From the IMG/VR virus record IMGVR_UViG_3300047996_000027, positions 1 to 24,351 of that record: 24,351 nt of DNA, one strand, 5' to 3'. Both the position numbers and the translations under genes were made by a program. Positions 13,197 to 22,211 of this stretch are shown here, piece after piece. How positions within the stretch are numbered: position 1 is the stretch's first letter; each line of letters opens with the position of its first letter. The notes beneath the pieces are model-generated. The model was not told the DNA's origin. It made no database searches and worked only from the letters and a program-made list of their open reading frames with translations. The stretch is from a virus.

Positions 13197-15406
13197 TGTA
13201 CGAGCAAAATTTATACAGAGTAGAGACTCCTATAAAAGCTAATACAATAGCTAGATTAAATAAATCAAAAAAGTGGAAGTACGGTTATAACAAAGAGCAT
13301 GACATCGTAGTTATAAGCAAGACCGGACAAATTGGTGAAATATATAATATTCAAAATTTAAAAATTGCATTACCAAAAACTCCCACTAAAATAGACAAGT
13401 CACAGGATAAATGGGCTGCAGATGAGTACCCTAAGGAATTAAAACGAATACAAAGCGTTTTTGATTGGCGGGAATATCCAGATGACTTTAAAGAAAAATG
13501 GGAACCATATATAGATGAACAATTTAAACGCAGAGAAGAAGGCCATTGGTTCAATAATAAAGGTGTGGCTACTTACATTACTGGCACTCACTTTATGTAC
13601 TTGCAGTGGAGCAAGATTGACGTTGGGAAGCCAGACTTTAGGGAAGCAAACAGACTATTCTTTATATTCTGGGAAGCTAGTAAAGCCGACTCACGATCTT
13701 ATGGAATGTGCTATCTTAAAAACCGTCGTTCAGGATTTTCATTTATGTCTTCAGCAGAAACCGTTAATTTGGCAACAATTACATCAGATGCACGGTATGG
13801 TATCTTGTCAAAGTCTGGAGCCGATGCTAAGAAGATGTTCACAGATAAGGTTGTACCAATATCCGTTAACTACCCCTTCTTTTTCAAGCCCATCCAAGAC
13901 GGTATGGATCGCCCCAAGACCGAGCTTGCCTATAGAATACCAGCCAGTAGACTCACTAGAAAATCCATACAAAATAAACAAGACCAGGAGTTACTTGAAG
14001 GATTGGACACAACGATCGACTGGAAGAACACGGGTGATAACTCCTACGATGGAGAGAAGCTTAAACTCCTCGTCCACGATGAATCGGGCAAATGGGAAAG
14101 GCCTGACAACATCCTCAACAACTGGAGGGTTACAAAAACAACATTAAGGCTAGGTAGTAGAGTCATAGGTAAATGTATGATGGGTTCAACCTCAAACGCG
14201 TTAGACAAAGGCGGTGAGAACTTTAAAAAACTTTATAATGACTCAGATGTTACAAAAAGAAACCGCAATGGACAAACTAAGTCAGGATTATATTCTTTGT
14301 TCATACCTATGGAATGGAATTACGAAGGATTCATTGACGATTATGGAATGCCTGTATTCGAAAACCCACCAGAAGATTGCGTTGGACCACACGGAGACGC
14401 TATCGAAGTCGGGGTTATTGAACACTGGGATAATGAGGTCGAAGGATTAAAAGGCGACCAGGATGCTTTAAATGAGTTTTACAGACAGTTCCCGCGTACA
14501 GAGGAGCACGCGTTTCGAGATGAAACTAAAAATAGTATATTTAACTTAGTAAAAATATACGAACAAATAGATTACAACGAAGATTTAAAAAGCACAGGTG
14601 TTATTACAACTGGTAGTTTTAATTGGGAGCATGGTGTTAAAGATTCAAAAGTAATGTTTAGCCCAAACCCTAATGGAAGATTTAAAGTTTCGTGGGTTCC
14701 TAAAATTGGATTGCAAAATAAACAGGTAATTAAAAATGGTATAAAGCATCCAGGCAACGAACACATTGGTGCTTTTGGATGTGATAGTTACGATATATCA
14801 GGTACCACAGACGGCAGAGGATCAAAAGGAGCGCTACATGGGTTAACGTCTTTTAGTATGGAAGATGCTCCACCTAATTCATTCTTTTTGGAATATGTAG
14901 CAAGGCCTCAAACCGCTGAAATGTTTTTTGAAGACGTATTAATGGCTTTAGTGTTTTACGGTATGCCATTGCTTTGTGAGAATAATAAACCACGATTGCT
15001 TTATTATTTAAAACGGAGAGGCTATAGGGGTTACTCTATGAATAGACCTGATAAGTTATATACAAAGCTTTCAGTTGCGGAAAGAGAAATAGGCGGGATA
15101 CCTAACTCGTCTGAAGATATTAAGCAAGCGCACGCTGCTGCTATTGAAACTTATATTCAAACACACGTAGGGCTTAAAGCTGATGGCCAATATGGAACAA
15201 TGTACTTTAATAATACATTGAACGATTGGGCTAAGTTTGATATAAATAAAAGAACAAAATTTGATGCGGCTATTAGCTCAGGGTTAGCAATAATGGCATG
15301 TAACAGACATCTGTATAGACCTAACCCAAATGTGCAAAAACCAAAGTTAAACTTAAATATTGCAAAATATAAAAACGCCGGTTCAATATCGGAAATAATA
15401 AAATAA
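13196..15406 (+). CDS. terL: Terminase large subunit (DNA-packaging ATPase and nuclease)
   Basis: The product has 736 residues. The N-terminal ATPase part carries a non-classical Walker A-like loop YLKNRRSGFSFMS (Arg177, Arg178, Gly180, Ser182) in place of GxxxxGKS/T, as in several podovirus/crAss-type terminases, and Walker B KLLVHDES with Asp295 and Glu296. A coupling-type motif MMGSTSNALDKGG follows. The C-terminal RNase-H-like nuclease shows candidate acidic residues Asp530 (FGCDSYD), Glu595 (LLCENNK) and Asp690 (KFDAAISSG). TerL drives DNA into the prohead through the portal and cuts the concatemer. The start shares one base with the TerS-like stop; the portal gene follows after three bases. 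Codon use shifts in the ATPase half (see findings). Confidence 0.93.
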   Translation: MYEQNLYRVETPIKANTIARLNKSKKWKYGYNKEHDIVVISKTGQIGEIYNIQNLKIALPKTPTKIDKSQDKWAADEYPKELKRIQSVFDWREYPDDFKEKWEPYIDEQFKRREEGHWFNNKGVATYITGTHFMYLQWSKIDVGKPDFREANRLFFIFWEASKADSRSYGMCYLKNRRSGFSFMSSAETVNLATITSDARYGILSKSGADAKKMFTDKVVPISVNYPFFFKPIQDGMDRPKTELAYRIPASRLTRKSIQNKQDQELLEGLDTTIDWKNTGDNSYDGEKLKLLVHDESGKWERPDNILNNWRVTKTTLRLGSRVIGKCMMGSTSNALDKGGENFKKLYNDSDVTKRNRNGQTKSGLYSLFIPMEWNYEGFIDDYGMPVFENPPEDCVGPHGDAIEVGVIEHWDNEVEGLKGDQDALNEFYRQFPRTEEHAFRDETKNSIFNLVKIYEQIDYNEDLKSTGVITTGSFNWEHGVKDSKVMFSPNPNGRFKVSWVPKIGLQNKQVIKNGIKHPGNEHIGAFGCDSYDISGTTDGRGSKGALHGLTSFSMEDAPPNSFFLEYVARPQTAEMFFEDVLMALVFYGMPLLCENNKPRLLYYLKRRGYRGYSMNRPDKLYTKLSVAEREIGGIPNSSEDIKQAHAAAIETYIQTHVGLKADGQYGTMYFNNTLNDWAKFDINKRTKFDAAISSGLAIMACNRHLYRPNPNVQKPKLNLNIAKYKNAGSISEIIK

Positions 15407-15409
15407 AGT

Positions 15410-17836
15410 ATGGCTGAGTCAGTTATAAATAGTTTTTTTCCAAGCCAAGTTGCTAGCGACCAAGAAAAAATGTCGGTTAAATATGGCTTAAGAGTTGGTA
15501 GGGCGATTCAAGACGAATGGTTCAAATCAGATTCTGGTACTAATAGATATAAAAGTAATCAAAATACATTTCATCAATTAAGACTATATTCTAGGGGCGA
15601 ACAATCAATACAAAAATATAAAGATGAATTGTCTATTAACGGCGATTTATCATATTTAAATATAGACTGGAAGCCGGTTCCGATTATACCTAAGTTTGTT
15701 GACATAGTTGTAAATGGTATATCTGAAAGAACATTTGATATAAAAGCGTTTTCACAAGATCCTTATGGTGTTTCAAAACGTACAGATTACTTAAACAGTA
15801 TAGTTAGAGATTTGCAAACAAAAGAAATAAATGATTTTGCAAAAGAAAACTTTGGTGTTAACTTATATGAAAATCCTCCGGAAATGCTACCGGATTCGCA
15901 AGAAGAGTTAGACGTACATATGCAGCTTAATTATAAGCAAGCTGTGGAGATAGCGGAGGAGCAAGCTATAAACGTTTTATTAGAAGGAAATAATTACGAT
16001 TTAACTAAGAAGCGCGTTGTATATGATTTAACAACAATAGGTATTGGCGCTGTGAAAAACAGATTTTCAAAATCAGAAGGCGTTGTTATTGATTATGTTG
16101 ACCCTGCTAATTTAGTATGGTCATATACAGAATCACCTTATTTTGATGATATATATTATTGTGGCGAGGTTAGAAACGTACCTATTAATGAAATTAAAAA
16201 GCAATTTCCTGATTTAACTGACGAAGATTTAAAAAGAATATCTGAGACAGGTTATCAAAACAATGGCTTTTACGATAGAACAATATCTAATTATAACGAA
16301 TCGGATTCAAACACAGTTCAAGTATTGTATTTTAATTATAAAACATACATGAATGAGGTTTACAAAATTAAAGAAAGCGCAACTGGCGCTTCTAAAGTTT
16401 TGTTACGCGACGACACATTTGACCCGCCTGTTGAAGTATTAGAACAACAGTTTGGCAAATTATCTAGGTCTATTGAAGTATTATACGAAGGGGTGTTAGT
16501 ATTAGGCACTGATTATTTATTACAATGGGAACTAGCAAAAAATATGATGCGTCCTAAAAGTGATAGTTCTAAAGTACTTTTAAATTATAGTATTAACGCG
16601 CCTAGAATGTATAAAGGTAAGATTGAATCTTTAGTAAGCCGTATTACTGGTTTTGCTGATATGATTCAATTAACGCATTTAAAGTTACAGCAAGTAATGT
16701 CTCGTATGGTACCAGATGGTGTTTATCTTGATGCCGACGGGTTAGCCGAAATAGATTTGGGTAATGGAACAAATTACAATCCGCAGGAAGCATTAAATAT
16801 GTTTTTCCAAACAGGTTCTGTAATTGGTAGATCGTTTACGCAAGACGGCGACATGAATCCAGGTAAAATACCTATTCAAGAAATCACAAGTGGTAGTGGT
16901 GGTAATAAGCTAGGCGCTTTAATAAATACCTACAACTATTACTTGCAAATGATACGTGACGTAACCGGGTTAAACGAAGCAAGAGACGGCAGTATGCCTG
17001 ATAGCAAAGCTTTAGTGGGTATACAAAAAATAGCAGCAGCTAATAGCAACACAGCAACAAGACATATAATGCAAGCTGGGTTATATATAACAGCTCATTT
17101 AGCTGAATGCTTATCATTAAGAGTATCCGATATAATAGAATATTCTCCAGCTAGAGAAGCGTTTATACAAAAAATAGGGGCTCACAATGTAGCTACCCTC
17201 TCGGAAATGAGCAATTTGCATCTATACGATTTTGGTATATTTTTAACACTTATGCCAGATGAAGAAGAAAAACAAATGCTTGAGAATAATATACAAACCG
17301 CGTTATCAGCGGGGTTAATTGATTTAGACGATGCAATCGATATTAGAGAAGTGCAAAATTTAAAACTAGCAAATCAGCTTCTTAAAATAAAACGTAAGAA
17401 AAAGCAAGAGCGTGACCAAGCGATGCAACAACAAAATATACAAGCACAGGCACAAGCAAACGCTCAAGCACAACAAGTTGCTGCGCAAGCTGAGGTTCAA
17501 AAGAATCAAGCTTTAACTGCTCAGAAAGCAGAACTAGAACAACTTAAAGGTCAATTAGACATACAAAAGCTACAAGCTGAGGTAACAGCCAAAAAAGAAT
17601 TAATGGCGCAAGAGTTTGAGTATAACCTACAGCTAAAAGGTATGGAAACCGATATATTAAAACAAAGAGAATCTCAAAAAGAAGATCGAAAAGATGATCG
17701 TTCAAAAATGGAAGCTTCTCAACAAAGTGAATTAATTGAGCAAAGAAAAAACAATACACCACCAAAAAACTTCGAATCCGGCGGAAACGATATAATTGGC
17801 GGAGGGTTTGACTTAGGAACCTTCGAACCTAAGTAA
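15410..17836 (+). CDS. Portal protein
   Basis: The product has 808 residues and lies directly after terL, the usual place. It is large, like portals of P22-type and crAss-like phages. N-terminal and stem regions contain WKPVPIIPKFVDIVVNGISE and DPANLVWSYTESPYFDDIYY, typical of portal wing folds. The middle (KIESLVSRITGFADMIQLTH then GLNEARDGSMPDSKALVGIQ) matches the conserved crown/stem area of podovirus portals. The last 150 residues (from about 661) are a long Gln/Ala/Lys-rich coiled coil that would form the C-terminal barrel inside the head, followed by a Gly-rich tail (NDIIGGGFDLGTF). It forms the 12-fold DNA channel at one vertex and the dock for TerL and the neck proteins. Confidence 0.9.
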   Translation: MAESVINSFFPSQVASDQEKMSVKYGLRVGRAIQDEWFKSDSGTNRYKSNQNTFHQLRLYSRGEQSIQKYKDELSINGDLSYLNIDWKPVPIIPKFVDIVVNGISERTFDIKAFSQDPYGVSKRTDYLNSIVRDLQTKEINDFAKENFGVNLYENPPEMLPDSQEELDVHMQLNYKQAVEIAEEQAINVLLEGNNYDLTKKRVVYDLTTIGIGAVKNRFSKSEGVVIDYVDPANLVWSYTESPYFDDIYYCGEVRNVPINEIKKQFPDLTDEDLKRISETGYQNNGFYDRTISNYNESDSNTVQVLYFNYKTYMNEVYKIKESATGASKVLLRDDTFDPPVEVLEQQFGKLSRSIEVLYEGVLVLGTDYLLQWELAKNMMRPKSDSSKVLLNYSINAPRMYKGKIESLVSRITGFADMIQLTHLKLQQVMSRMVPDGVYLDADGLAEIDLGNGTNYNPQEALNMFFQTGSVIGRSFTQDGDMNPGKIPIQEITSGSGGNKLGALINTYNYYLQMIRDVTGLNEARDGSMPDSKALVGIQKIAAANSNTATRHIMQAGLYITAHLAECLSLRVSDIIEYSPAREAFIQKIGAHNVATLSEMSNLHLYDFGIFLTLMPDEEEKQMLENNIQTALSAGLIDLDDAIDIREVQNLKLANQLLKIKRKKKQERDQAMQQQNIQAQAQANAQAQQVAAQAEVQKNQALTAQKAELEQLKGQLDIQKLQAEVTAKKELMAQEFEYNLQLKGMETDILKQRESQKEDRKDDRSKMEASQQSELIEQRKNNTPPKNFESGGNDIIGGGFDLGTFEPK

Positions 17837-17869
17837 TAATAGTAATGTATAATTATATAATATTTTATC

Positions 17870-19081
17870 ATGTCAGAAAACCAAGAAGAAGTTCTTGAGG
17901 TACAAGAAGATACCCAAGATCAAACAACAGCTGAAAAAGAAGTTGTTGAGGAAAAACCTACAGGCCCTGTAACGCAGGACGAAGAAGGTACAATAAAAGT
18001 TAACTTATCAGATTTAAATAAACCACAAGAAGATGCCGTTCAAGAGCAAAGCTCAGATGACAGCGATGCTGCTGTCGGACAACCCGAAGACGCGACAGAC
18101 AGCGAAGAAGTGGTTGAAGAAATACAAGACGCCGAAGAAGAAGTAAGTGTACTTGAAGAAGTAACAGAAGAAGACGAACCTGCACCTACAGTTAAAGAAG
18201 CGAAAGAAATTGTTGAAGAAGCTGTAGCTGAGTCAAATGAAACCGGCATTGAGTTACCGGAAAATATTCAAAAAGTTGTAGACTTTATGAATGAAACAGG
18301 GGGTAGCCTTGATGATTACGTAAAATTAAATACTGATTATTCTAAATTAAATCAAGGGCAATTAATTCGTGAATTTTATGAAACGACAAAGCCTCATTTA
18401 GATAAAGAAGATATTGATATCCTTATGGAAGACTTTTCATATGACGAAGAGTTAGATGAACCCAAGGATATTAGAAAAGCTAAAATAGCCTTTAAAGAAG
18501 AAGCTGCTAAAGCTAAAAAGCATCTTGAAGGTTTAAAATCTAAGTATTACGAAAATATTAAAGCTGGATCTAATTTAACACAGGACCAGCAAAAAGCAGT
18601 TGAATTTTTCAATCGCTATAATAAAGAAAACGAAGAGGTTACTAAAGTAGCTGAATCGCAAAAGAAAATATTTTTAACTGAAACCGAAAACGTTTTTAAT
18701 CAGAATTTCAAAGGTTTTGACTATTCTGTAGGAGACAAGAAGTATAGGTTTAAAATTAAAAATACTGAAGACGTAAAGACAACCCAAAGCGACATTAATA
18801 ATTTCGTCAAAAAGTTTTTGAACGATAAAAATGAAATGTCAGACGCTAAGGGTTATCATAAGTCGCTATTTACAGCTATGAATGCTGATGCAATCGCAAA
18901 CCACTTTTACGAGCAAGGCAAAGCCGATGCAGTAAAGGATAGCATGTCGAGAACTAAGAATGTTGATATGGACCCGAGACGGGGACACGAAAAAGTAACA
19001 ACACAAAATGGTTGGACGATACGCGCGGTCAATAATGATGCAGTAAGCACGAGTAGTTTTAAAGTTAAAAAACGAAAATAA
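17870..19081 (+). CDS. Capsid scaffold protein (probable)
   Basis: The product has 403 residues between portal and major capsid protein, the normal place for a scaffold. Residues 1-130 are extremely Glu/Asp-rich and probably disordered; 180-260 are helical and charged (KIAFKEEAAKAKKHLEGLKS). The C-terminus is basic (SSFKVKKRK after NVDMDPRRGHEKVTTQNGWT), as in scaffolds that hold the coat protein with a positive tail. No Ser or His protease motif is visible and no separate protease gene lies between portal and coat, so a P22-like pathway of scaffold release without cleavage is plausible. Low sequence conservation is usual for scaffolds, so position and composition carry this call. Confidence 0.75.
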   Translation: MSENQEEVLEVQEDTQDQTTAEKEVVEEKPTGPVTQDEEGTIKVNLSDLNKPQEDAVQEQSSDDSDAAVGQPEDATDSEEVVEEIQDAEEEVSVLEEVTEEDEPAPTVKEAKEIVEEAVAESNETGIELPENIQKVVDFMNETGGSLDDYVKLNTDYSKLNQGQLIREFYETTKPHLDKEDIDILMEDFSYDEELDEPKDIRKAKIAFKEEAAKAKKHLEGLKSKYYENIKAGSNLTQDQQKAVEFFNRYNKENEEVTKVAESQKKIFLTETENVFNQNFKGFDYSVGDKKYRFKIKNTEDVKTTQSDINNFVKKFLNDKNEMSDAKGYHKSLFTAMNADAIANHFYEQGKADAVKDSMSRTKNVDMDPRRGHEKVTTQNGWTIRAVNNDAVSTSSFKVKKRK

Positions 19082-19104
19082 TTAACCATTAAAAAATTAA
19101 TAAA

Positions 19105-20517
19105 ATGGCTGGATCTTTTACTGGGAGCCCAACGGCTCTCGCACATTTAACCCCACGACCTATTAAGGGATTGTTTGGAGACAACTACCTTTCTGTCGCG
19201 GACTTAGACTTCACGCAACAATTTTTGCCTGAGGTATATGAGAAGGAAGTAGAACGATATGGAAATCGTACTATTGCTGGATTTTTACGTATGGTAGGCG
19301 CTGAAATGCCTATGGCTTCTGACGTAATTACTTGGTCAGAACAAGGACGTTTACACATTGCTTATGATGACGTTGAAGTAGCTTCTACTACAACTTTAAC
19401 ATTCCCTGCTGGTCACTTGATTGGAAAAGGAATGACACTTGTTGTATCTAAAGGCTTCATTACTCAAAAAGCATATGTACAAGACGTAGTTGGACAAACT
19501 GTAACTGTTGACACTTACGGCGAGGTTGCTGGTCTTACAATGACTGGTGCTGACGTTAAGGTGTTTGTTTATGGTTCTGAGTACGCTAAAGGAACTGAAA
19601 ATGCTGGTAACTCAATTGACGCTTCTTTCACAACCTTCAACAACAAACCAATTATTCTTAGAGATAAGTATAATGTAAATGGTTCTGATGTTGCTCAAAT
19701 TGGTTGGGTAGAAGTAACTACTGAGGCTGGAACTTCTGGTTACCTTTGGTACTTAAAGTCTGAGCACGAAGCTCGTATCCGTTTCGAAGATCAACTTGAA
19801 ATGGCTATGGTCGAAGCTGAAAAATCTTTAAACATCGATGGCACAGTAAGAAACATTACTGCTGCTGCTGGTTTTGGAGGTGGTACTAACGTAACAGGAT
19901 CTGAAGGTCTATTTGCTGCTCTTGAAGATAGAGGATTAGTTTATACTGATGCTGACTTCAACGCTGCTGGTGGCGCAGGTCTTGCGGACTTTGATACTAT
20001 TTTAGCTGAGCTAGATAAGCAAGGATCAATCGAAGAAAACATGCTTTTCTTAGATCGTGGTACTTCACTAGCGATTGACAATATGTTGGCTGCTCAAAAT
20101 TCTTACGGAGCTGGCGGTACATCTTACGGTGTATTCGACAATTCAGAAGACATGGCGCTAAACCTTGGATTCTCAGGATTCCGAAGAGGTTCTTACGATT
20201 TCTACAAAACTGACTGGAAATATCTAAACGATTCTACAACTCGTGGATTAGTTGCAGATGTTGAAGGTGTACTAGTTCCTGCTGGAACTTCTACAGTTTA
20301 CGATCAGCAACTCGGAAAGAACATCTCTCGACCATTCCTACACATCCGCTACAGAGCTTCTGAAGCTGATGACCGTAGAATGAAGTCTTGGGTGACTGGA
20401 TCAGTAGGAGGTAACTATACTTCTGACGCTGACGAAATGAACGTACACTTCTTATCTGAAAGAGCGTTGTGTGTTCAAGCTGCCAACAACTTCGTATTGT
20501 TGAAAGCAACAAGTTAG
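19105..20517 (+). CDS. Major capsid protein
   Basis: The product has 470 residues and follows the scaffold by 23 bases. It starts MAGSFTGSPTALAHLTPRPI, then FGDNYLSVADLDFTQQFLPE and MVGAEMPMASDVITWSEQGR, a pattern I recall from major capsid proteins of marine and Bacteroidota phages (HK97-like fold by family). Later blocks include YLWYLKSEHEARIRFEDQLE and NISRPFLHIRYRASEADDRR. Codon use differs from its neighbours: Arg is mainly CGT and Phe, Tyr and Asn often end in C, while flanking genes prefer AGA and A/T endings, as expected for the most highly made protein. A strong terminator follows within 10 bases, consistent with separate high expression. Confidence 0.9.
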   Translation: MAGSFTGSPTALAHLTPRPIKGLFGDNYLSVADLDFTQQFLPEVYEKEVERYGNRTIAGFLRMVGAEMPMASDVITWSEQGRLHIAYDDVEVASTTTLTFPAGHLIGKGMTLVVSKGFITQKAYVQDVVGQTVTVDTYGEVAGLTMTGADVKVFVYGSEYAKGTENAGNSIDASFTTFNNKPIILRDKYNVNGSDVAQIGWVEVTTEAGTSGYLWYLKSEHEARIRFEDQLEMAMVEAEKSLNIDGTVRNITAAAGFGGGTNVTGSEGLFAALEDRGLVYTDADFNAAGGAGLADFDTILAELDKQGSIEENMLFLDRGTSLAIDNMLAAQNSYGAGGTSYGVFDNSEDMALNLGFSGFRRGSYDFYKTDWKYLNDSTTRGLVADVEGVLVPAGTSTVYDQQLGKNISRPFLHIRYRASEADDRRMKSWVTGSVGGNYTSDADEMNVHFLSERALCVQAANNFVLLKATS

Positions 20518-20526
20518 AAAACCTGT

Positions 20527-20585
20527 AGTAATTACCCTCGTTGAACTGACGGGGGTAGTTATTACTCTTATTAACATTTTTATTA
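20527..20585 (+). terminator. Rho-independent terminator after the major capsid gene
   Basis: AGTAATTACCCTCGT (20527-20541) pairs with ACGGGGGTAGTTATTACT (20549-20566): 15 base pairs with one G-T pair and a 3-base bulge, and a 7-base loop. A T-rich tail (CTTATTAACATTTTTATT) follows. It lies 10 bases after the capsid stop and 29 bases before the next gene, so it should end or attenuate transcripts leaving the capsid gene. Confidence 0.8.
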
Positions 20586-20594
20586 TATTATATC

Positions 20595-21365
20595 ATGTCA
20601 AAAAAGAAAGAAGCCGAGGTTGTAATTCAATCTTGGGAAGTTAAAGATAGATTATATACGCTTAAAAATAATAAGCGTCCATTAGTATTCACAATACCAT
20701 CCAAACACAGCGCAAGAAAACCATTACTTTGGTTTGATGCTGATAAAGGATATCAACGTGAATTAAAATACGCTACAAACCAACCCACTCCGTTTGTTGA
20801 TGAACAAAAAGGAACGGCAACGTTAGGGCGTATTGTTTTCAGAAATGGGGCATTAAATGTTCCAAAAGAAAATCAAGTTTTACAAAAGCTATTATCATTG
20901 TACCACCCCATGAAAGACGAAGTGTGGGAAGAGTATAAGCCTCAACAGCAAGCAGCAAGTCAACTAGATTGGATTGAAGCAGAAATTGCAGCGCTTAACT
21001 TAGCTAAGACACTAGACGTTGAACAAATGGAAGCTATATTAAGAGTACAGTTTGGTACATCAGTTAATCAGTTATCAAGCAGCGAATTAAAAAGAGATGG
21101 ATTAATATTTGCAAAAAGAAATCCATTGCTATTTGTTGAGTTAGCTAATGATGATAACGTACAATTAAGAAACTTTGGTATTAAATCTGTAGAAGCAGGT
21201 TTGATTAAACTATCAGCTGATCAAAGAACATTTACATATGGAGACGGCGATAGAAAGCTTATGACTGTTCCTTTTGATGAAAATCCATACTCTGCATTAG
21301 CAGCGTGGTTTAAAACAGACGAAGGTGTAGAAGTCTATAAGACAATTCAAAAAAGACTTAAATAG
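20595..21365 (+). CDS. Unknown head-region protein
   Basis: The product has 256 residues. I recall the pattern from genes just after the capsid gene of marine phages but know no function: LYTLKNNKRPLVFTIPSKHS (near residue 21), LLWFDADKGYQRELKYATNQ, PTPFVDEQKGTATLGRIVFR, then LQKLLSLYHP, all in a beta-rich N-terminal half. The second half is helical (AEIAALNLAKTLDVEQMEAI) and ends with a DEGVEVYKTIQKRLK helix. No enzyme motif or membrane segment is seen. Possible roles are a capsid accessory or head-completion protein. It lies behind the capsid terminator and starts without a Shine-Dalgarno motif. Confidence 0.65.
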   Translation: MSKKKEAEVVIQSWEVKDRLYTLKNNKRPLVFTIPSKHSARKPLLWFDADKGYQRELKYATNQPTPFVDEQKGTATLGRIVFRNGALNVPKENQVLQKLLSLYHPMKDEVWEEYKPQQQAASQLDWIEAEIAALNLAKTLDVEQMEAILRVQFGTSVNQLSSSELKRDGLIFAKRNPLLFVELANDDNVQLRNFGIKSVEAGLIKLSADQRTFTYGDGDRKLMTVPFDENPYSALAAWFKTDEGVEVYKTIQKRLK

Positions 21366-21372
21366 TCACTCA

Positions 21373-21409
21373 TAGTGGTCAGGCCATCTTATGGGTGGCC
21401 TAATTACTA
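21373..21409 (+). terminator. Strong intergenic hairpin without T-tract
   Basis: TAGTGGTCAGGCCA (21373-21386) and TGGCCTAATTACTA (21396-21409) can pair over 14 positions with two G-T pairs and one mismatch, around a 9-base loop. It lies between the unknown head gene and the first neck gene. An A-run, not a T-run, follows. It may be a processing or mRNA-stability hairpin, or an atypical terminator. Confidence 0.5.
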
Positions 21410-21422
21410 TAAATAAAAAAAT

Positions 21423-22208
21423 ATGAGCGTAAGTATAGATACTGTTTATCAAAGAGTATTAGGCATACTCAATAAAGAACAACGAGGGTATGTTACGCCT
21501 CAGGAGTTTAACCTGTTTGCAAATCAAGCACAATTAGATTTATTTGAACAATATTTTTACGATATAAATCAGTTTGGCAGAACGCCAGGGAATGACACAG
21601 AGTATTCCGACATGCTCGATATATTAAATAAAAAAATAGCTATATTCGAAACGCAAGATAGCTTAACATACGACGAAACAAATAGCTACTTTCCGTTTCC
21701 TACGGATATGTACAGACTTGGCACTGTTATATTTACTAATACAACAACTAGGGATCTTTACCCGTCGCCAACTCAGGAAGCAAACTTTCCGGAAAACAAC
21801 CCTACTATATACAGGCAAACTCTTAATGAAGACATTGAAGCGGAGCGTATAAATGGTAATGAATTTTTATATATTAATTCCTCTCCATTAACTAAGCCTA
21901 AAAATATTCGACCTATATATGTTTCTAAAAACAATACTATTAATGTATACGGCGATACCGAATTAACTTCTGCTGTAAAGTGTAATTATATACGTAAGCC
22001 AGCTAAGGTAGAATGGAGATATCAAATGGTGTACGGTGAAGCGCTGTATGACGCAACATACTCACAAGACTTTGAGCTGGATCCGTCAGAAGAGACTGAG
22101 CTTGTAATAAAAGTATTAGAGATGGCTGGGTTAGTTGTTAAAGATATTCAAATGTATCAAATAGCAGCAGGTGAAGAAATTAAGAATACACAACAAGAAA
22201 AAGCATAA
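21423..22208 (+). CDS. Neck/ring-type structural protein (head-tail adaptor candidate)
   Basis: The product has 261 residues. The start VYQRVLGILNKEQRGYVTPQ, then EFNLFANQAQLDLFEQYFYD, is the hallmark, from memory, of a structural protein found in crAss-like and related Bacteroidota phages near the ring and stabilization proteins. The N-terminal half is helical; the second half has beta strands (NFPENNPTIYRQ, KCNYIRKPAKVEWRY) and ends with a helix (TELVIKVLEMAGLVVKDIQM). It probably forms a ring under the portal. It shares the neck cluster with the next gene (four bases apart). The exact ring position is not shown by the sequence. Confidence 0.65.
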   Translation: MSVSIDTVYQRVLGILNKEQRGYVTPQEFNLFANQAQLDLFEQYFYDINQFGRTPGNDTEYSDMLDILNKKIAIFETQDSLTYDETNSYFPFPTDMYRLGTVIFTNTTTRDLYPSPTQEANFPENNPTIYRQTLNEDIEAERINGNEFLYINSSPLTKPKNIRPIYVSKNNTINVYGDTELTSAVKCNYIRKPAKVEWRYQMVYGEALYDATYSQDFELDPSEETELVIKVLEMAGLVVKDIQMYQIAAGEEIKNTQQEKA

Positions 22209-22211
22209 TAG

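Noticed and set aside
13515-14147. Long + strand frame (210 codons) overlapping terL
   Set aside because: It lies wholly inside the well-supported terminase gene in another frame and coincides with the stretch of C-rich codons, which lowers chance stops. No family is recognised in its translation.
17430-17500. Repeat of CAAGCACAGGC-type units in the portal gene
   Set aside because: It simply encodes the Gln/Ala-rich C-terminal coiled coil; not a CRISPR array or mobile repeat.
17848-17861. Two TATAAT strings before the scaffold gene
   Set aside because: The gap is almost pure A/T and no convincing -35 partner lies upstream, so they are expected by chance.
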